Assembly: GCA_916613615.1 (NCBI GenBank)
Contig: OU744726.1
Location: 59,412,987-59,476,986 of the forward strand
DNA from: Steromphala cineraria
Taxonomy: Eukaryota; Mollusca; Gastropoda; Trochida; Trochidae
DNA: 64,000 nt
Direction: 5' to 3'
Shown: piece by piece, positions 36,839 through 49,424 of the stretch
How the letters are laid out: every line of letters starts with the position of its first letter
How positions within the stretch are numbered: the stretch's first letter is position 1
Position numbers and translations under genes: made by a program
The notes under the pieces: generated by a model
Databases searched by the model: none
Seen by the model: only the letters and a program-made list of their open reading frames with translations
Told to the model about the DNA's origin: nothing

Positions 36839-38097
36839 ATGACCATGGCCGATACAGTTGCTTGTAAAAGTGAAGACATCAGTCATCACGATGACAGTGG
36901 AACAGATGCTCTGTACATAGCCCTTGATGATACAAACCATCCTTCAGCAGAAACGACCATCAAAGAAGAAGATCCACTACACAACGAGTCGGTAAATGAT
37001 GAGAAGGTCGCCACTGGTGTAGATCTATCAAAATCTCCGTCTTCTATCAATCAACCTCCAGTCATCACGGAATATCCTCGTCCATACCTGCCATCTTTAT
37101 CGCTTCCTCCACTACCCACTGGATATTTCCCATTCCATCCCATGTTTCTCCCAGCAATGATGCAAGCACAGTACCCAATGATGCCAGCACATCCAACCAT
37201 AGGAATGACCCATCAACACGAGAACCATCGTGTGACACTGGACAAATCCTATGAAACTATGAAGACAGGTATGTTGCGGCACAACTGCAATTTTTTATCA
37301 GAAATATGCATATCATTATTAATCATGCCATAAATACCAATCTAACTTGAATTTCTCCTTCCGTTTCAGAGTTTAGTCCGAGTCCAACACATTATGAGGA
37401 TGGAAGAACCAGCCCTGCTGACAGTCTGTCATCAAGTGGTGTATCCAGTTGCTCCAGTCCTTTACGAGCCTCACCTGAACTGAGTCCCAAAACACTTCAA
37501 ACATATTCTAGGACACCTGGCGGACGAACATCATATGCTCCAAGTCAAGTCAGAGCTATGGAGAAACTTTTCTCTGAAAATCGCTATCCAGACTATGATC
37601 AGTTGGAGAAAATGTCTTCTGATCTCTCCATACCGATAAAGAAAATCAAGGTAATTCTATCATTGCAATACCTTTTTATAAATTTCAAATACGACTGATT
37701 ACTTCTCCCGCAAGTTATCGTTTATACTTAATCTTTTATCGTAAATTCTTACACTTTGTGCTCAATGCAATTCCATTATAATTGTACTTATTGTATCTCT
37801 CTTTTGAGATGTAGCTTTAAATTATGCTATTTGGTGTTGACCATCAATATATTTGTAACTCGTTGTCATGTCTAATTCTTAGCATTTTATTTTCAGGTGT
37901 GGTTTCAAAACAAGACAGCAAGAACCAAATCCAGATATCCTGAGATGTCCATGAATGGCATGACCACCATGATCCCTCAAGTTCCTGCTTATGGTTTTCC
38001 TGGATATCCAATGATGCCAATTCCCATCTCATCTCCAATGATGCCTCCCTATCCTATTCACCCTCTACAAATGCAACACCAGTCGTATCTGTGTTGA
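36839..38097 (+). CDS. PRD-like homeobox gene, copy 10, with R53T in the homeodomain
   Basis: Exons are 36839-37268, 37370-37650 and 37897-38097, giving 303 residues. A single base change (AGA to ACA at 37915-37917) turns homeodomain R53 into Thr. R53 is among the most conserved homeodomain residues and contacts the DNA backbone, so binding should be weakened. Intron 1 is 30 bp shorter than in other copies, with CAA microhomology at the edges, but the splice sites remain. T40, N53, V132 and D135 show a mosaic of families. It may be a decaying or hypomorphic copy. Confidence 0.85.
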
Positions 38098-39956
38098 ATG
38101 CTTGTATTATGTCATCATCGAAGTGCTAAGATTAAGAAGACATCAAATAGTGCGAAATATTGTTGTATATATTGTTTATGTATGCTATCACTACACGTTT
38201 GTGAATAAAAAATCTATAACAAACAAAATACATCGTTTTCTTTGTCCTATGCATGACAATTCAAAGCTAAGCATGTCATCACTTCACATGAACACTTTCA
38301 ATGATCATCATTTGTACGAATAATTTCATAATAAAGGTTGAAAAATGTAAGCCATATACATGGAACTATGTGTCATGAAAGTTCAAAGCTAAGCATGTCA
38401 TCACATCACATGAACACATGGTTTTTCAATGATCATCGTTTATACGAATAATTTCATAATAAAGGCTGAAAAAAGTAAGCTAAATACATGGAACTGGTAA
38501 TATAAACTCACAATCAGATTCATTACAATTATAAATGCCTATCCCTAACCGCAATATACGAACCAGAAAAATATTTACCACTCGCCACAAAAATACTACA
38601 TAATTATTAGTATAAATGAAACAATAACTGATTTAACTTTTCGGCAAATCGAACTGATAACTTCTGAATTAACTTTGAACTCGTAAATATCAAGTCAGAG
38701 GAAGTTTTCGAAGTTTTCGTTGATCAGCACACTTGCTTCAATTTGGTTTCCAACTCGCTCAAGTAACATCTGATCATCAACATCTGGACAACATAATCAA
38801 AATAGTTACTTACGATTGTGATGCACAAATAGTGTGATAAAGCAAAACGGAAAAAACTTGGTAACACTACTAACAAAATATGTCTTATTTGTTTCCATCA
38901 ACGCCATTTCTTTGAATTATCAAATAGAGTCAAGACATAAACACACCAGTGGAATATGTAAACTGCATTGCTGTATTTTCTTTATGAGGTATCTCAAAAG
39001 TTGGAATGAAACCAATGAAACGGTCACATAGAGTCTTATCGACTGAAATGATGGTACAAGATTTTCTAAAAAAATACACACTGGTCTTCGACTTGAATGT
39101 AGTGACTTTAATGCACACAAATATAAATTATCCATATCATAAAGTTCTGTCTGTTCTTGTGGCCATATTTATGAAGATTAAACACATTTTTTTATCATAC
39201 CTCCTAAAGAGTGTCATAACGCAAAATATGTTTTCTATAATAAAAGATTAATCGAAACCCCCAATTGTTCCCCTTCTTTAAATGATAAACTATTGGTATT
39301 CGTGCACGAAATTATAAATTTTAAAAGGCTTTTTTGGCAAATGTTTTATAGATTGAAATATATTCTTTACCAAAGTATAGATAATAAGCATATTTATATT
39401 ATATTTGTCAAAGCCTGTTGGCATTTGTATAGACAAATCCTTTTTTGTAAATACACCATGGCATGTTCTTTATATTGTATCTTGAAGCAGTATCAACATG
39501 ACCTTTTAGCTGTAATAATCCAATTAATTATTGAAATAAATGTGTTTAAAACATATAGGGACAGGTAACAAAAGTTATCTTTACATAAATCACATGGCAA
39601 CCCAAAACGAAGGACGGACAAAACATATATTCAATTTTAGTATGTGTACATACTTGTTTATGGCAAGGACACATACAAGTATTGTTGGCTTAAATATGAC
39701 TCTGCTTCACTACTGAGTAACAATTCATAACAATCAACATAACTGACGAGTTCAAACAGACGTATTAAAAACACTCGCAGATTATTCCTATATTATTATT
39801 CCATGGTAGAATAAATAATTTATTGATATATATAAAGAGGACAAGCAATTTGCAATAACTGGGATCAAGTTACCGAAAGTTATTGTACATTTAGAAATTA
39901 CCTTACATTTAATCAATGATAAGTCTGATGTGGGGTCTAGTAGCTTGCACCCATTC
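38098..39956 (+). repeat. Unit 10 3'UTR and spacer
   Basis: It holds the AATAAA signal, the 122-bp duplication and the old LINE tail at 39232-39552. From here the relic has a family B base (TTTATATTATA instead of TTTATGTTATA) and an extra T before it, so the boundary between families lies within this unit. Confidence 0.7.
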
Positions 39957-40366
39957 GGATTATATTATCTAATCAATTGATGTATGCTGAAGAAACCTAT
40001 CGCCTCCCGTACTGTATGTTTTCTTATAGTTTTGAAAAGAAGATGAGCACTATTCATATTTCTCCTCTATGATGATTTGTTAATGCAAAATGATAAACAA
40101 AAACACGTTAACTGTTTTGTTGTTACTGCTAATCTAGTTTAAGCTTTGACACTGATGTGAGAGACAAGCTGGTCTATCCTTATTATGAAAAGAGTTGTGT
40201 CATCAATTTGTATCCTCAATCACTTAGCCAATCTATTTACCATGCCATGATTGGTCGTGAGTCTCACTGTCAAAACACGAAGACATTCCACTAGGCGAGA
40301 CTATTTAAGACACCTGACTTTGCAATCTGCATTCACAATCTGACTTCTTCATACAGACCTCATAAG
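39957..40366 (+). promoter_or_regulatory. Proximal promoter of copy 11
   Basis: Family B version: TAATCT (40130-40135) and TATTTAAGA (from 40302). A local change gives GATGTGAGAGAC before the palindrome region. CCAAT and ATTGG are conserved. Confidence 0.55.
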
Positions 40367-41562
40367 ATGACCATGGCCGATACAGTTGCTTGTAAAAGTG
40401 AAGACATCAGTCATCACGATGACAGTGGAACAGATGCTCTGTACATAGCCCTTGATGATACAAACCATCCTTCAGCAGAAACGCCCATCAAAGAAGAAGA
40501 TCCACTACACAACGAGTCGGTAAAGGATGAGAAGGTCGCCACTGGTGTAGATCTATCAAAATCTCCGTCTTCTATCAATCAACCTCCAGTCATCACGGAA
40601 TATCCTCGTCCATACCTGCCATCTTTATCGCTTCCTCCACTACCCACTGGATATTTCCCATTCCATCCCATGTTTCTCCCAGCAATGATGCAAGCACAGT
40701 ACCCAATGATGCCAGCATATCCAACCATAGGAATGACCCATCAACACGAGAACCATCGTGGGACACTGGACAAATCCCATGAAACTATGAAGACAGGTAT
40801 GTTGCGGCACAATACTGTTTCAAGTCAATTTGCAGCATCCAACTGCAATTTTTTATCAGAAATATGCATATCATTATTAATCATGCCATAAATACCAATC
40901 TAACTTGAATTTCTCCTTCCGTTTCAGAGTTTAGTCCAAGTCCAACACTTTATGAGGATGGAAGAACCAGCCCTGCGGACAGTCTGTCATCAAGTGGTGT
41001 ATCCAGCTGCTCCAGTCCTTTACGAGTCTCACCTGAACTGAGTCCCAAAACCCCTCAAACATATTCTAGGACACCTGGCGGACGAACATCATATGCTCCA
41101 AGTCAAGTCAGAGCTATGGAGAAACTTTTCTCTGAAAATCGCTATCCAGACTATGATCAGTTGGAGAAAATGTCTTCTGATCTCTCCATACCGATAAAGA
41201 AAATCAAGGTAATTCTATCATTGCAATACCTTTTTATAAATTTCAAATACGACTGATTACTTCTCCCGCATGTTATCGTTTATACTTAATCTTTAATCGT
41301 AAATACTTACACTTTGTGCTCAATGCAATTCCATTATAATTGTACTTGTTATTGTATCTCTCTTTTGAGATGTAGCTTTAAATTATGCTATTTGGTGTTG
41401 ACCATCAATATATTTGTAACTCGTTGTCATTTCTAATTCTTAGCATTTTATTTTCAGGTGTGGTTTCAAAACAAGAGAGCAAGAACCAAATCCAGATATC
41501 CTGAGATGTCCATGAATGGCATGACCACCATGATCCCTCAAGCACGGTGGTGTAGTGGTTAG
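40367..41562 (+). CDS. Homeobox gene copy 11 with SINE-derived C-terminus
   Basis: Exons 1 (40367-40796) and 2 (40928-41208) are intact and exon 3 starts at 41458. The SINE at 41543 adds ARWCSG (the A codon spans the junction) and a TAG at 41560-41562, giving about 271 residues. The homeodomain is complete; 38 residues of the Met/Pro-rich tail are lost. Marks are H118Y (unique), Y138H, H151L and A177V (shared with copy 13). The native 3'UTR and poly(A) signal lie only 325 bp further on than usual, so a stable mRNA is plausible. Confidence 0.75.
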
Positions 41563-41867
41563 CGTGTCTGCCTCTCACCCCAACGACCCGGGTTCGAATC
41601 CCAGTGGAGACACAAAAGATTTGTGACTTGGGTCGAAAGCTGTGTTGTGTCCTTGGGCAAGGCACTTCATCCACATTGCACTCAGTCCACCCAGCTGTAG
41701 AATGGGTACCTGGTTATACGGGTGTACTGTCCGAAATGGACTCTCAGCGCAGGCAAGCAGCTTTGAAAAAAGTACAATCCGTCAGGGTAATAATGCCGTC
41801 GGTGAGCAACTTACAAAGATGGATACTTGACGTTAAACTTATCATTATTATTATTATTATTATTAAG
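41543..41867 (+). mobile_element. tRNA-derived SINE in exon 3 of copy 11
   Basis: 325 bp with a tRNA-like head: A-box-like TAGTGGTTAGCG (41553-41564) and B box GGTTCGAATCC (41591-41601). A core containing CCTTGGGCAAGGCACTT (41651-41667) and CACCCAGCTGTAGAATGG is of a kind I recognise from SINEs of many marine invertebrates. It ends in an ATT repeat. Unusually, no clear target-site duplication is visible: at most AAG is shared at the two ends. Confidence 0.85.
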
Positions 41868-41983
41868 TTCCTGCTTATGGTTTTCCTGGATATCCAATGA
41901 TGCCAATTCCCATCTCATCTCCAATGATGCCTCCCTATCCTATTCACCCTCTCCAAATGCAACACCAGTCGTACCTGTGTTGA
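41868..41983 (+). pseudogene. Displaced 3' part of exon 3 of copy 11
   Basis: This is the remaining 116 bp of the exon, coding for the usual tail and TGA but cut off by the SINE stop codon. It would now serve as 3'UTR. Confidence 0.85.
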
Positions 41984-43840
41984 ATGCTTGTATTATGTCA
42001 TCATCGAAGTGCTAAGATTAAGAAGGCATCAAATAGTGCGAAATTTGTTGTATATATTGTTTATGTATGCTATCACTACATGTTTGTGAATAAAATATCT
42101 ATAACCAACAAATACATTGTTTTCTTTGTCCTATGCATGACAATTCAAAGCTAAGCATGTCATCACTTCACATGAACACTTTCAATGATCATCATTTGTA
42201 CGAATAATTTCATAATAAAGGTTGAAAAGGGTAAGCCATATACATGGAACTATGTGTCATGGAAGTTCAAAGCTAAGCATGTCATCACATCACATGAACA
42301 CATGGTTTTTCAATGATCATCGTTTGTACGAATAATTTCATAATAAAGGCTGAAAAAAGTAAGCTTAATACATGGAACTGGTTATATAAACTCACAATCA
42401 GATTCATTACAATCATAAATGCCTATCCCTAACCGCAATATACGAACCAGAAAAATATTTACCACTCGCCACAAAAATACTACATAATTATTAGTATAAA
42501 TGAAACAATAACTGATTTAACTTTTCGGCAAATCGAACTGATAACTTCTGAATTATCTTTGAACTCGTAAATATCAAGTCAGAGGAAGTTTTCGAAGTTT
42601 TCGTTGATCAGCACACTTGCTTCAATTTGGTTTCCAACTCGCTCAAGTAACATCTGATCATCAACATCTGGACAACATAATCAAAGTAGTTACTTACGAT
42701 TGTGATGCACAAATAGTGTGATAAAGCAAAACGGAAAAAACTTGGTAACACTACTAACAAAATATGTCTTATTTGTTTCCATCAACGCCATTTCTTTGAA
42801 TTATCAAATAGAGTCAAGACATAAACACACCAGTGGAATATGTAAACTGCATTGCTGTATTTTCTTTATGAGGTATCTCAAAAGTTGGAATGAAACCAAT
42901 GAAACGGTCACATAGAGTCTTATCGACTGAAATGATGGTACAAGATTTTCTAAAAAAATACACACTCGTCTTCGACTTGAATGTAGTGACTTTAATGCAC
43001 ACAAGTATAAATGATCCATATCATAAAGTCCTGTCTGTTCTTGTGGCCATATTTATGAAGATTAAACACATTTTTTTATCATACCTCCTAAAGAGTGTCA
43101 TAACGCAAAATATGTTTTCTATAATAAAAGATTAATCGAAACCCCCAATTGTTCCCCTTCTTTAAATGATAAACTATTGGTATTCGTGCACGAAATTATA
43201 AATTTTAAAAGGCTTTTTTGGCAAATGTTTTATAGATTGAAATATATTCTTTACCAAAGTATAGATAATAAGCATATTTATATTATATTTGTCAAAGCCT
43301 GTTGGCATTTGTATAGACAAATCCTTTTTTGTAAATACACCATGGCATGTTCTTTATATTGTATCTTGAAGCAGTATCAACATGACCTTTTAGCTGTAAT
43401 AATCCAATTAATTATTGAAATAAATGTGTTTAAAACATATAGGGACAGGTAACAAAAGTTATCTTTACATAAATCACATGGCAACCCAAAACGAAGGACG
43501 GACAAAACATATATTCAATTTTAGTATGTGTACATACTTGTTTATGGCAAGGACACATACAAGTATTGTTGGCTTAAATATGACTCTGCTTCACTACTGA
43601 GTAACAATTCATAACAATCATCATAACTGACGAGTTCAAACAGACGTATTAAAAACACTCGCAGATTATTCCTATATTATTATTCCATGGTAGAATAAAT
43701 AATTTATTGATATATATAAAGAGGACAAGCAATTTGCAATAACTGGGATCAAGTTACCGAAAGTTATTGTACATTTAGAAATTACCTTTCATTTAATCAA
43801 TGATAAGTCTGATGTGGGGTCTTGTAGCTTGCACCCATTC
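41984..43840 (+). repeat. Unit 11 3'UTR and spacer
   Basis: It holds the AATAAA signal, the 122-bp duplication and the old LINE tail at 43116-43436. No gene is seen. Confidence 0.7.
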
Positions 43841-44250
43841 GGATTATATTATCTAATCAATTGATGTATGCTGTAGAAACCTATCGCCTCCCGTACTGTA
43901 TGTTTTCTTATTGTTTTGAAAAGAAGATGAGCACTATTCATATTTCTCCTCTATGATGATTTGTTAATGCAAAATGATAAACAAAAACACGTTAACTGTT
44001 TTGTTGTTACTGCTAATCCAGTTTAAGCTTTGACACTGATGAGAGAGACAAGCTGGTCTATCCTTATTATGAAAAGAGTTGTGTCATCAATTTGTATCCT
44101 CAATCACTTAGCCAATCTATTTACCATGCCATGATTGGTCGTGAGTCTCACTGTCAAAACACGAAGACATTCCACTAGGCGAGACTATTTAAGACACCTG
44201 ACTTTGCAATCTGCATTCACAATCTGACTTCTTCATACAGACCTCATAAG
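43841..44250 (+). promoter_or_regulatory. Proximal promoter of copy 12
   Basis: TAATCC (44014-44019) combined with TATTTAAGA (from 44186): a recombinant of the two promoter versions, shared with copies 14 and 17. Confidence 0.55.
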
Positions 44251-45539
44251 ATGACCATGGCCGATACAGTTGCTTGTAAAAGTGAAGACATCAGTCATCA
44301 CGATGACAGTGGAACAGATGCTCTGTACATAGCCCTTGATGATACAAACCATCCTTCAGCAGAAACGCCCATCAAAGAAGAAGATCCACTACACAACGAG
44401 TCGGTAAAGGATGAGATGGTCGCCACTGGTGTAGATCTATCAAAATCTCCGTCTTCTATCAATCAACCTCCAGTCATCACGGAATATCCTCGTCCATACC
44501 TGCCATCTTTATCGCTTCCTCCACTACCCACTGGATATTTCCCATTCCATCCCATGTTTCTCCCAGCAATGATGCAAGCACAGTACCCAATGATGCCAGC
44601 ACATCCAACCATAGGAATGACCCATCAACACGAGAACCATCGTGGGACACTGGACAAATCCTATGAAACTATGAAGACAGGTATGTTGCGGCACAATACT
44701 GTTTCAAGTCAATTTGCAGCATCCAACTGCATTTTTTTATCAGAAATATGCATATCATTATTAATCATGCCATAAATACCAATCTAACTTGAATTTCTCC
44801 TTCCGTTTCAGAGTCTAGTCCAAGTCCAACACATTATGAGGATGGAAGAACCAGCCCTGCGGACAGTCTGTCATCAAGTGGTGTATCCAGCTGCTCCAGT
44901 CCTTTACGAGCCTTACCTGAACTGAGTCCCAAAACCCCTCAAACATATTCCAGGACACCTGGCGGACGAACATCATATGCTCCAAGTCAAGTCAGAGCTA
45001 TGGAGAAACTTTTCTCTGAAAATCGCTATCCAGACTATGATCAGTTGGAGAAAATGTCTTCTGATCTCTCCATACCGATAAAGAAAATCAAGGTAATTCT
45101 ATCATTGCAATACCTTTTTATAAATTTCAAATACGACTGATTACTTCTCCCGCAAGTTATCGTTTATACTTAATCTTTAATCGTAAATACTTACACTTTG
45201 TGCTCAATGCAATTCCATTATAATTGTACTTATTGTATCTCTCTTTTGAGATGTAGCTTTAAATTATGCTATTTGGTGTTGACCATCAATATATTTGTAA
45301 CTCGTTGTCATTTCTAATTCTTAGCATTTTATTTTCAGGTGTGGTTTCAAAACAAGAGAGCAAGAACCAAATCCAGATATCCTGAGATGTCCATGAATGG
45401 CATGACCACCATGATCCCTCAAGTTCCTGCTTATGGTTTTCCTGGATATCCAATGATGCCAATTCCCATCTCATCTCCAATGATGCCTCCCTATCCTATT
45501 CACCCTCTCCAAATGCAACACCAGTCGTACCTGTGTTGA
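44251..45539 (+). CDS. PRD-like homeobox gene, copy 12 (intact)
   Basis: Exons are 44251-44680, 44812-45092 and 45339-45539, giving 303 residues of family B (P40, K53, P67, G132, D135). K56M occurs only here and in copy 14; S178L is shared with 14, 16 and 17. The homeodomain is consensus. It is the second member of the 7,441-bp dimer that begins with copy 11. Confidence 0.88.
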
Positions 45540-47397
45540 ATGCTTGTATTATGTCATCATCGAAGTGCTAAGATTAAGAAGGCATCAAATAGTGCGAAAT
45601 TTGTTGTATATATTGTTTATGTATGCTATCACTACATGTTTGTGAATAAAATATCTATAACCAACAAATACATTGTTTTCTTTGTCCTATGCATGACAAT
45701 TCAAAGCTAAGCATGTCATCACTTCACATGAACACTTTCAATGATCATCATTTGTACGAATAATTTCATAATAAAGGTTGAAAAGGGTAAGTCATATACA
45801 TGGAACTATGTGTCATGGAAGTTCAAAGCTAAGCATGTCATCACATCACATGAACACATGGTTTTTCAATGATCATCGTTTGTACGAATAATTTCATAAT
45901 AAAGGCTGAAAAAAGTAAGCTAAATACATGGAACTGGTTATATAAACTCACAATCAGATTCATTACAATTATAAATGCCTATCCCTAACCGCAATATACG
46001 AACCAGAAAAATATTTACCACTCGCCACAAAAATACTACATAATTATTAGTATAAATGAAACAATAACTGATTTAACTTTTCGGCAAATCGAACTGATAA
46101 CTTCTGAATTATCTTTGAACTCGTAAATATCAAGTCAGAGGAAGTTTTCGAAGTTTTCGTTGATCAGCACACTTGCTTCAATTTGGTTTCCAACTCGCTC
46201 AAGTAACATCTGATCATCAACATCTGGACAACATAATCAAAATAGTTACTTACGATTGTGATGCACAAATAGTGTGATAAAGCAAAACGGAAAAAACTTG
46301 GTAACACTACTAACAAAATATGTCTTATTTGTTTCCATCAACGCCATTTCTTTGAATTATCAAATAGAGTCAAGACATAAACACACCAGTGGAATATGTA
46401 AACTGCATTGCTGTATTTTCTTTATGAGGTATCTCAAAAGTTGGAATGAAACCAATGAAACGGTCACATAGAGTCTTATCGACTGAAATGATGGTACAAG
46501 ATTTTCTAAAAAAATACACACTCGTCTTCGACTTGAATGTAGTGACTTTAATGCACACAAGTATAAATGATCCATATCATAAAGTCCTGTCTGTTCTTGT
46601 GGCCATATTTATGAAGATTAAACACATTTTTTTATCATACCTCCTAAAGAGTGTCATAACGCAAAATATGTTTTCTATAATAAAAGATTAATCGAAACCC
46701 CCAATTGTTCCCCTTCTTTAAATGATAAACTATTGGTATTCGTGCACGAAATTATAAATTTTAAAAGGCTTTTTTGGCAAATGTTTTATAGATTGAAATA
46801 TATTCTTTACCAAAGTATAGATAATAAGCATATTTATATTATATTTGTCAAAGCCTGTTGGCATTTGTATAGACAAATCCTTTTTTTGTAAATACACCAT
46901 GGCATGTTCTTTATATTGTATCTTGAAGCAGTATCAACATGACCTTTTAGCTGTAATAATCCAATTAATTATTGAAATAAATGTGTTTAAAACATATAGG
47001 GACAAGTAACAAAAGTTATCTTTACATAAATCACATGGCAACCCAAAACGAAGGACGGACAAAACATATATTCAATTTTAGTATGTGTACATACTTGTTT
47101 ATGGCAAGGACACATACAAGTATTGTTGGCTTAAATATGACTCTGCTTCACTACTGAGTAACAATTCATAACAATCATCATAACTGACGAGTTCAAACAG
47201 ACGTATTAAAAACACTCGCAGATTATTCCTATATTATTATTCCATGGTAGAATAAATAATTTATTGATATATATAAAGAGGACAAGCAATTTGCAATAAC
47301 TGGGATCAAGTTACCGAAAGTTATTGTACATTTAGAAATTACCTTACATTTAATCAATGATAAGTCTGATGTGGGGTCTAGTAGCTTGCACCCATTC
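45540..47397 (+). repeat. Unit 12 3'UTR and spacer
   Basis: It holds the AATAAA signal, the 122-bp duplication and the old LINE tail at 46672-46993. An extra T in the tail interrupts the 91-codon frame seen in other units. Confidence 0.7.
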
Positions 47398-47807
47398 GGA
47401 TTATATTATCTAATCAATTGATGTATGCTGAAGAAACCTATCGCCTCCCGTACTGTATGTTTTCTTATAGTTTTGAAAAGAAGATGAGCACTATTCATAT
47501 TTCTCCTCTATGATGATTTGTTAATGCAAAATGATAAACAAAAACACGTTAACTGTTTTGTTGTTACTGCTAATCTAGTTTAAGCTTTGACACTGATGAG
47601 AGAGACAAGCTGGTCTATCCTTATTATGAAAAGAGTTGTGTCATCAATTTGTATCCTCAATCACTTAGCCAATCTATTTACCATGCCATGATTGGTCGTG
47701 AGTCTCACTGTCAAAACACGAAGACATTCCACTAGGCGAGACTATTTAAGACACCTGACTTTGCAATCTGCATTCACAATCTGACTTCTTCATACAGACC
47801 TCATAAG
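47398..47807 (+). promoter_or_regulatory. Proximal promoter of copy 13
   Basis: TAATCT (47571-47576) and TATTTAAGA (from 47743), as in copy 11, but with the ordinary GATGAGAGAGAC sequence. Confidence 0.55.
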
Positions 47808-49003
47808 ATGACCATGGCCGATACAGTTGCTTGTAAAAGTGAAGACATCAGTCATCACGATGACAGTGGAACAGATGCTCTGTACATAGCCCTTGATGAT
47901 ACAAACCATCCTTCAGCAGAAACGCCCATCAAAGAAGAAGATCCACTACACAACGAGTCGGTAAAGGATGAGAAGGTCGCCACTGGTGTAGATCTATCAA
48001 AATCTCCGTCTTCTATCAATCAACCTCCAGTCATCACGGAATATCCTCGTCCATACCTGCCATCTTTATCGCTTCCTCCACTACCCACTGGATATTTCCC
48101 ATTCCATCCCATGTTTCTCCCAGCAATGATGCAAGCACAGTACCCAATGATGCCAGCACATCCAACCATAGGAATGACCCATCAACACGAGAACCATCGT
48201 GGGACACTGGACAAATCCCATGAAACTATGAAGACAGGTATGTTGCGGCACAATACTGTTTCAAGTCAATTTGCAGCATCCAACTGCAATTTTTTATCAG
48301 AAATATGCATATCATTATTAATCATGCCATAAATACCAATCTAACTTGAATTTCTCCTTCCGTTTCAGAGTTTAGTCCAAGTCCAACACTTTATGAGGAT
48401 GGAAGAACCAGCCCTGCGGACAGTCTGTCATCAAGTGGTGTATCCAGCTGCTCCAGTCCTTTACGAGTCTCACCTGAACTGAGTCCCAAAACCCCTCAAA
48501 CATATTCTAGGACACCTGGCGGACGAACATCATATGCTCCAAGTCAAGTCAGAGCTATGGAGAAACTTTTCTCTGAAAATCGCTATCCAGACTATGATCA
48601 GTTGGAGAAAATGTCTTCTGATCTCTCCATACCGATAAAGAAAATCAAGGTAATTCTATCATTGCAATACCTTTTTATAAATTTCAAATACGACTGATTA
48701 CTTCTCCCGCATGTTATCGTTTATACTTAATCTTTAATCGTAAATACTTACACTTTGTGCTCAATGCAATTCCATTATAATTGTACTTGTTATTGTATCT
48801 CTCTTTTGAGATGTAGCTTTAAATTATGCTATTTGGTGTTGACCATCAATATATTTGTAACTCGTTGTCATTTCTAATTCTTAGCATTTTATTTTCAGGT
48901 GTGGTTTCAAAACAAGAGAGCAAGAACCAAATCCAGATATCCTGAGATGTCCATGAATGGCATGACCACCATGATCCCTCAAGCACGGTGGTGTAGTGGT
49001 TAG
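47808..49003 (+). CDS. Homeobox gene copy 13 with SINE-derived C-terminus
   Basis: Exons are 47808-48237, 48369-48649 and 48899 onward, with the TAG inside the SINE at 49001-49003. The structure and the predicted 271-residue product are the same as in copy 11, of which it is a 7,441-bp-offset duplicate (shared Y138H, H151L, A177V). It has H118, not Y. Confidence 0.75.
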
Positions 49004-49308
49004 CGTGTCTGCCTCTCACCCCAACGACCCGGGTTCGAATCCCAGTGGAGACACAAAAGATTTGTGACTTGGGTCGAAAGCTGTGTTGTGTCCTTGGGCA
49101 AGGCACTTCATCCACATTGCACTCAGTCCACCCAGCTGTAGAATGGGTACCTGGTTATACGGGTGTACTGTCCGAAATGGACTCTCAGCGCAGGCACGCA
49201 GCTTTGAAAAAAGTACAATCCGTCAGGGTAATAATGCCGTCGGTGAGCAACTTACAAAGATGGATACTTGACGTTAAACTTATCATTATTATTATTATTA
49301 TTATTAAG
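48984..49308 (+). mobile_element. tRNA-derived SINE in exon 3 of copy 13
   Basis: It has the same element, insertion base and length as in copy 11, differing at very few positions (for example GCACGCAG against GCAAGCAG). It therefore descends from one insertion that was later duplicated with the array. Confidence 0.85.
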
Positions 49309-49424
49309 TTCCTGCTTATGGTTTTCCTGGATATCCAATGATGCCAATTCCCATCTCATCTCCAATGATGCCTCCCTATCCTATTCACCCTCTCCAAATG
49401 CAACACCAGTCGTACCTGTGTTGA
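49309..49424 (+). pseudogene. Displaced 3' part of exon 3 of copy 13
   Basis: The last 116 bp of the exon, separated from the reading frame by the SINE stop. Confidence 0.85.

Noticed and set aside
41543..41615. tRNA gene
   Set aside because: A and B box-like sequences are present but they form the head of a SINE; no complete cloverleaf or anticodon arm was confirmed.
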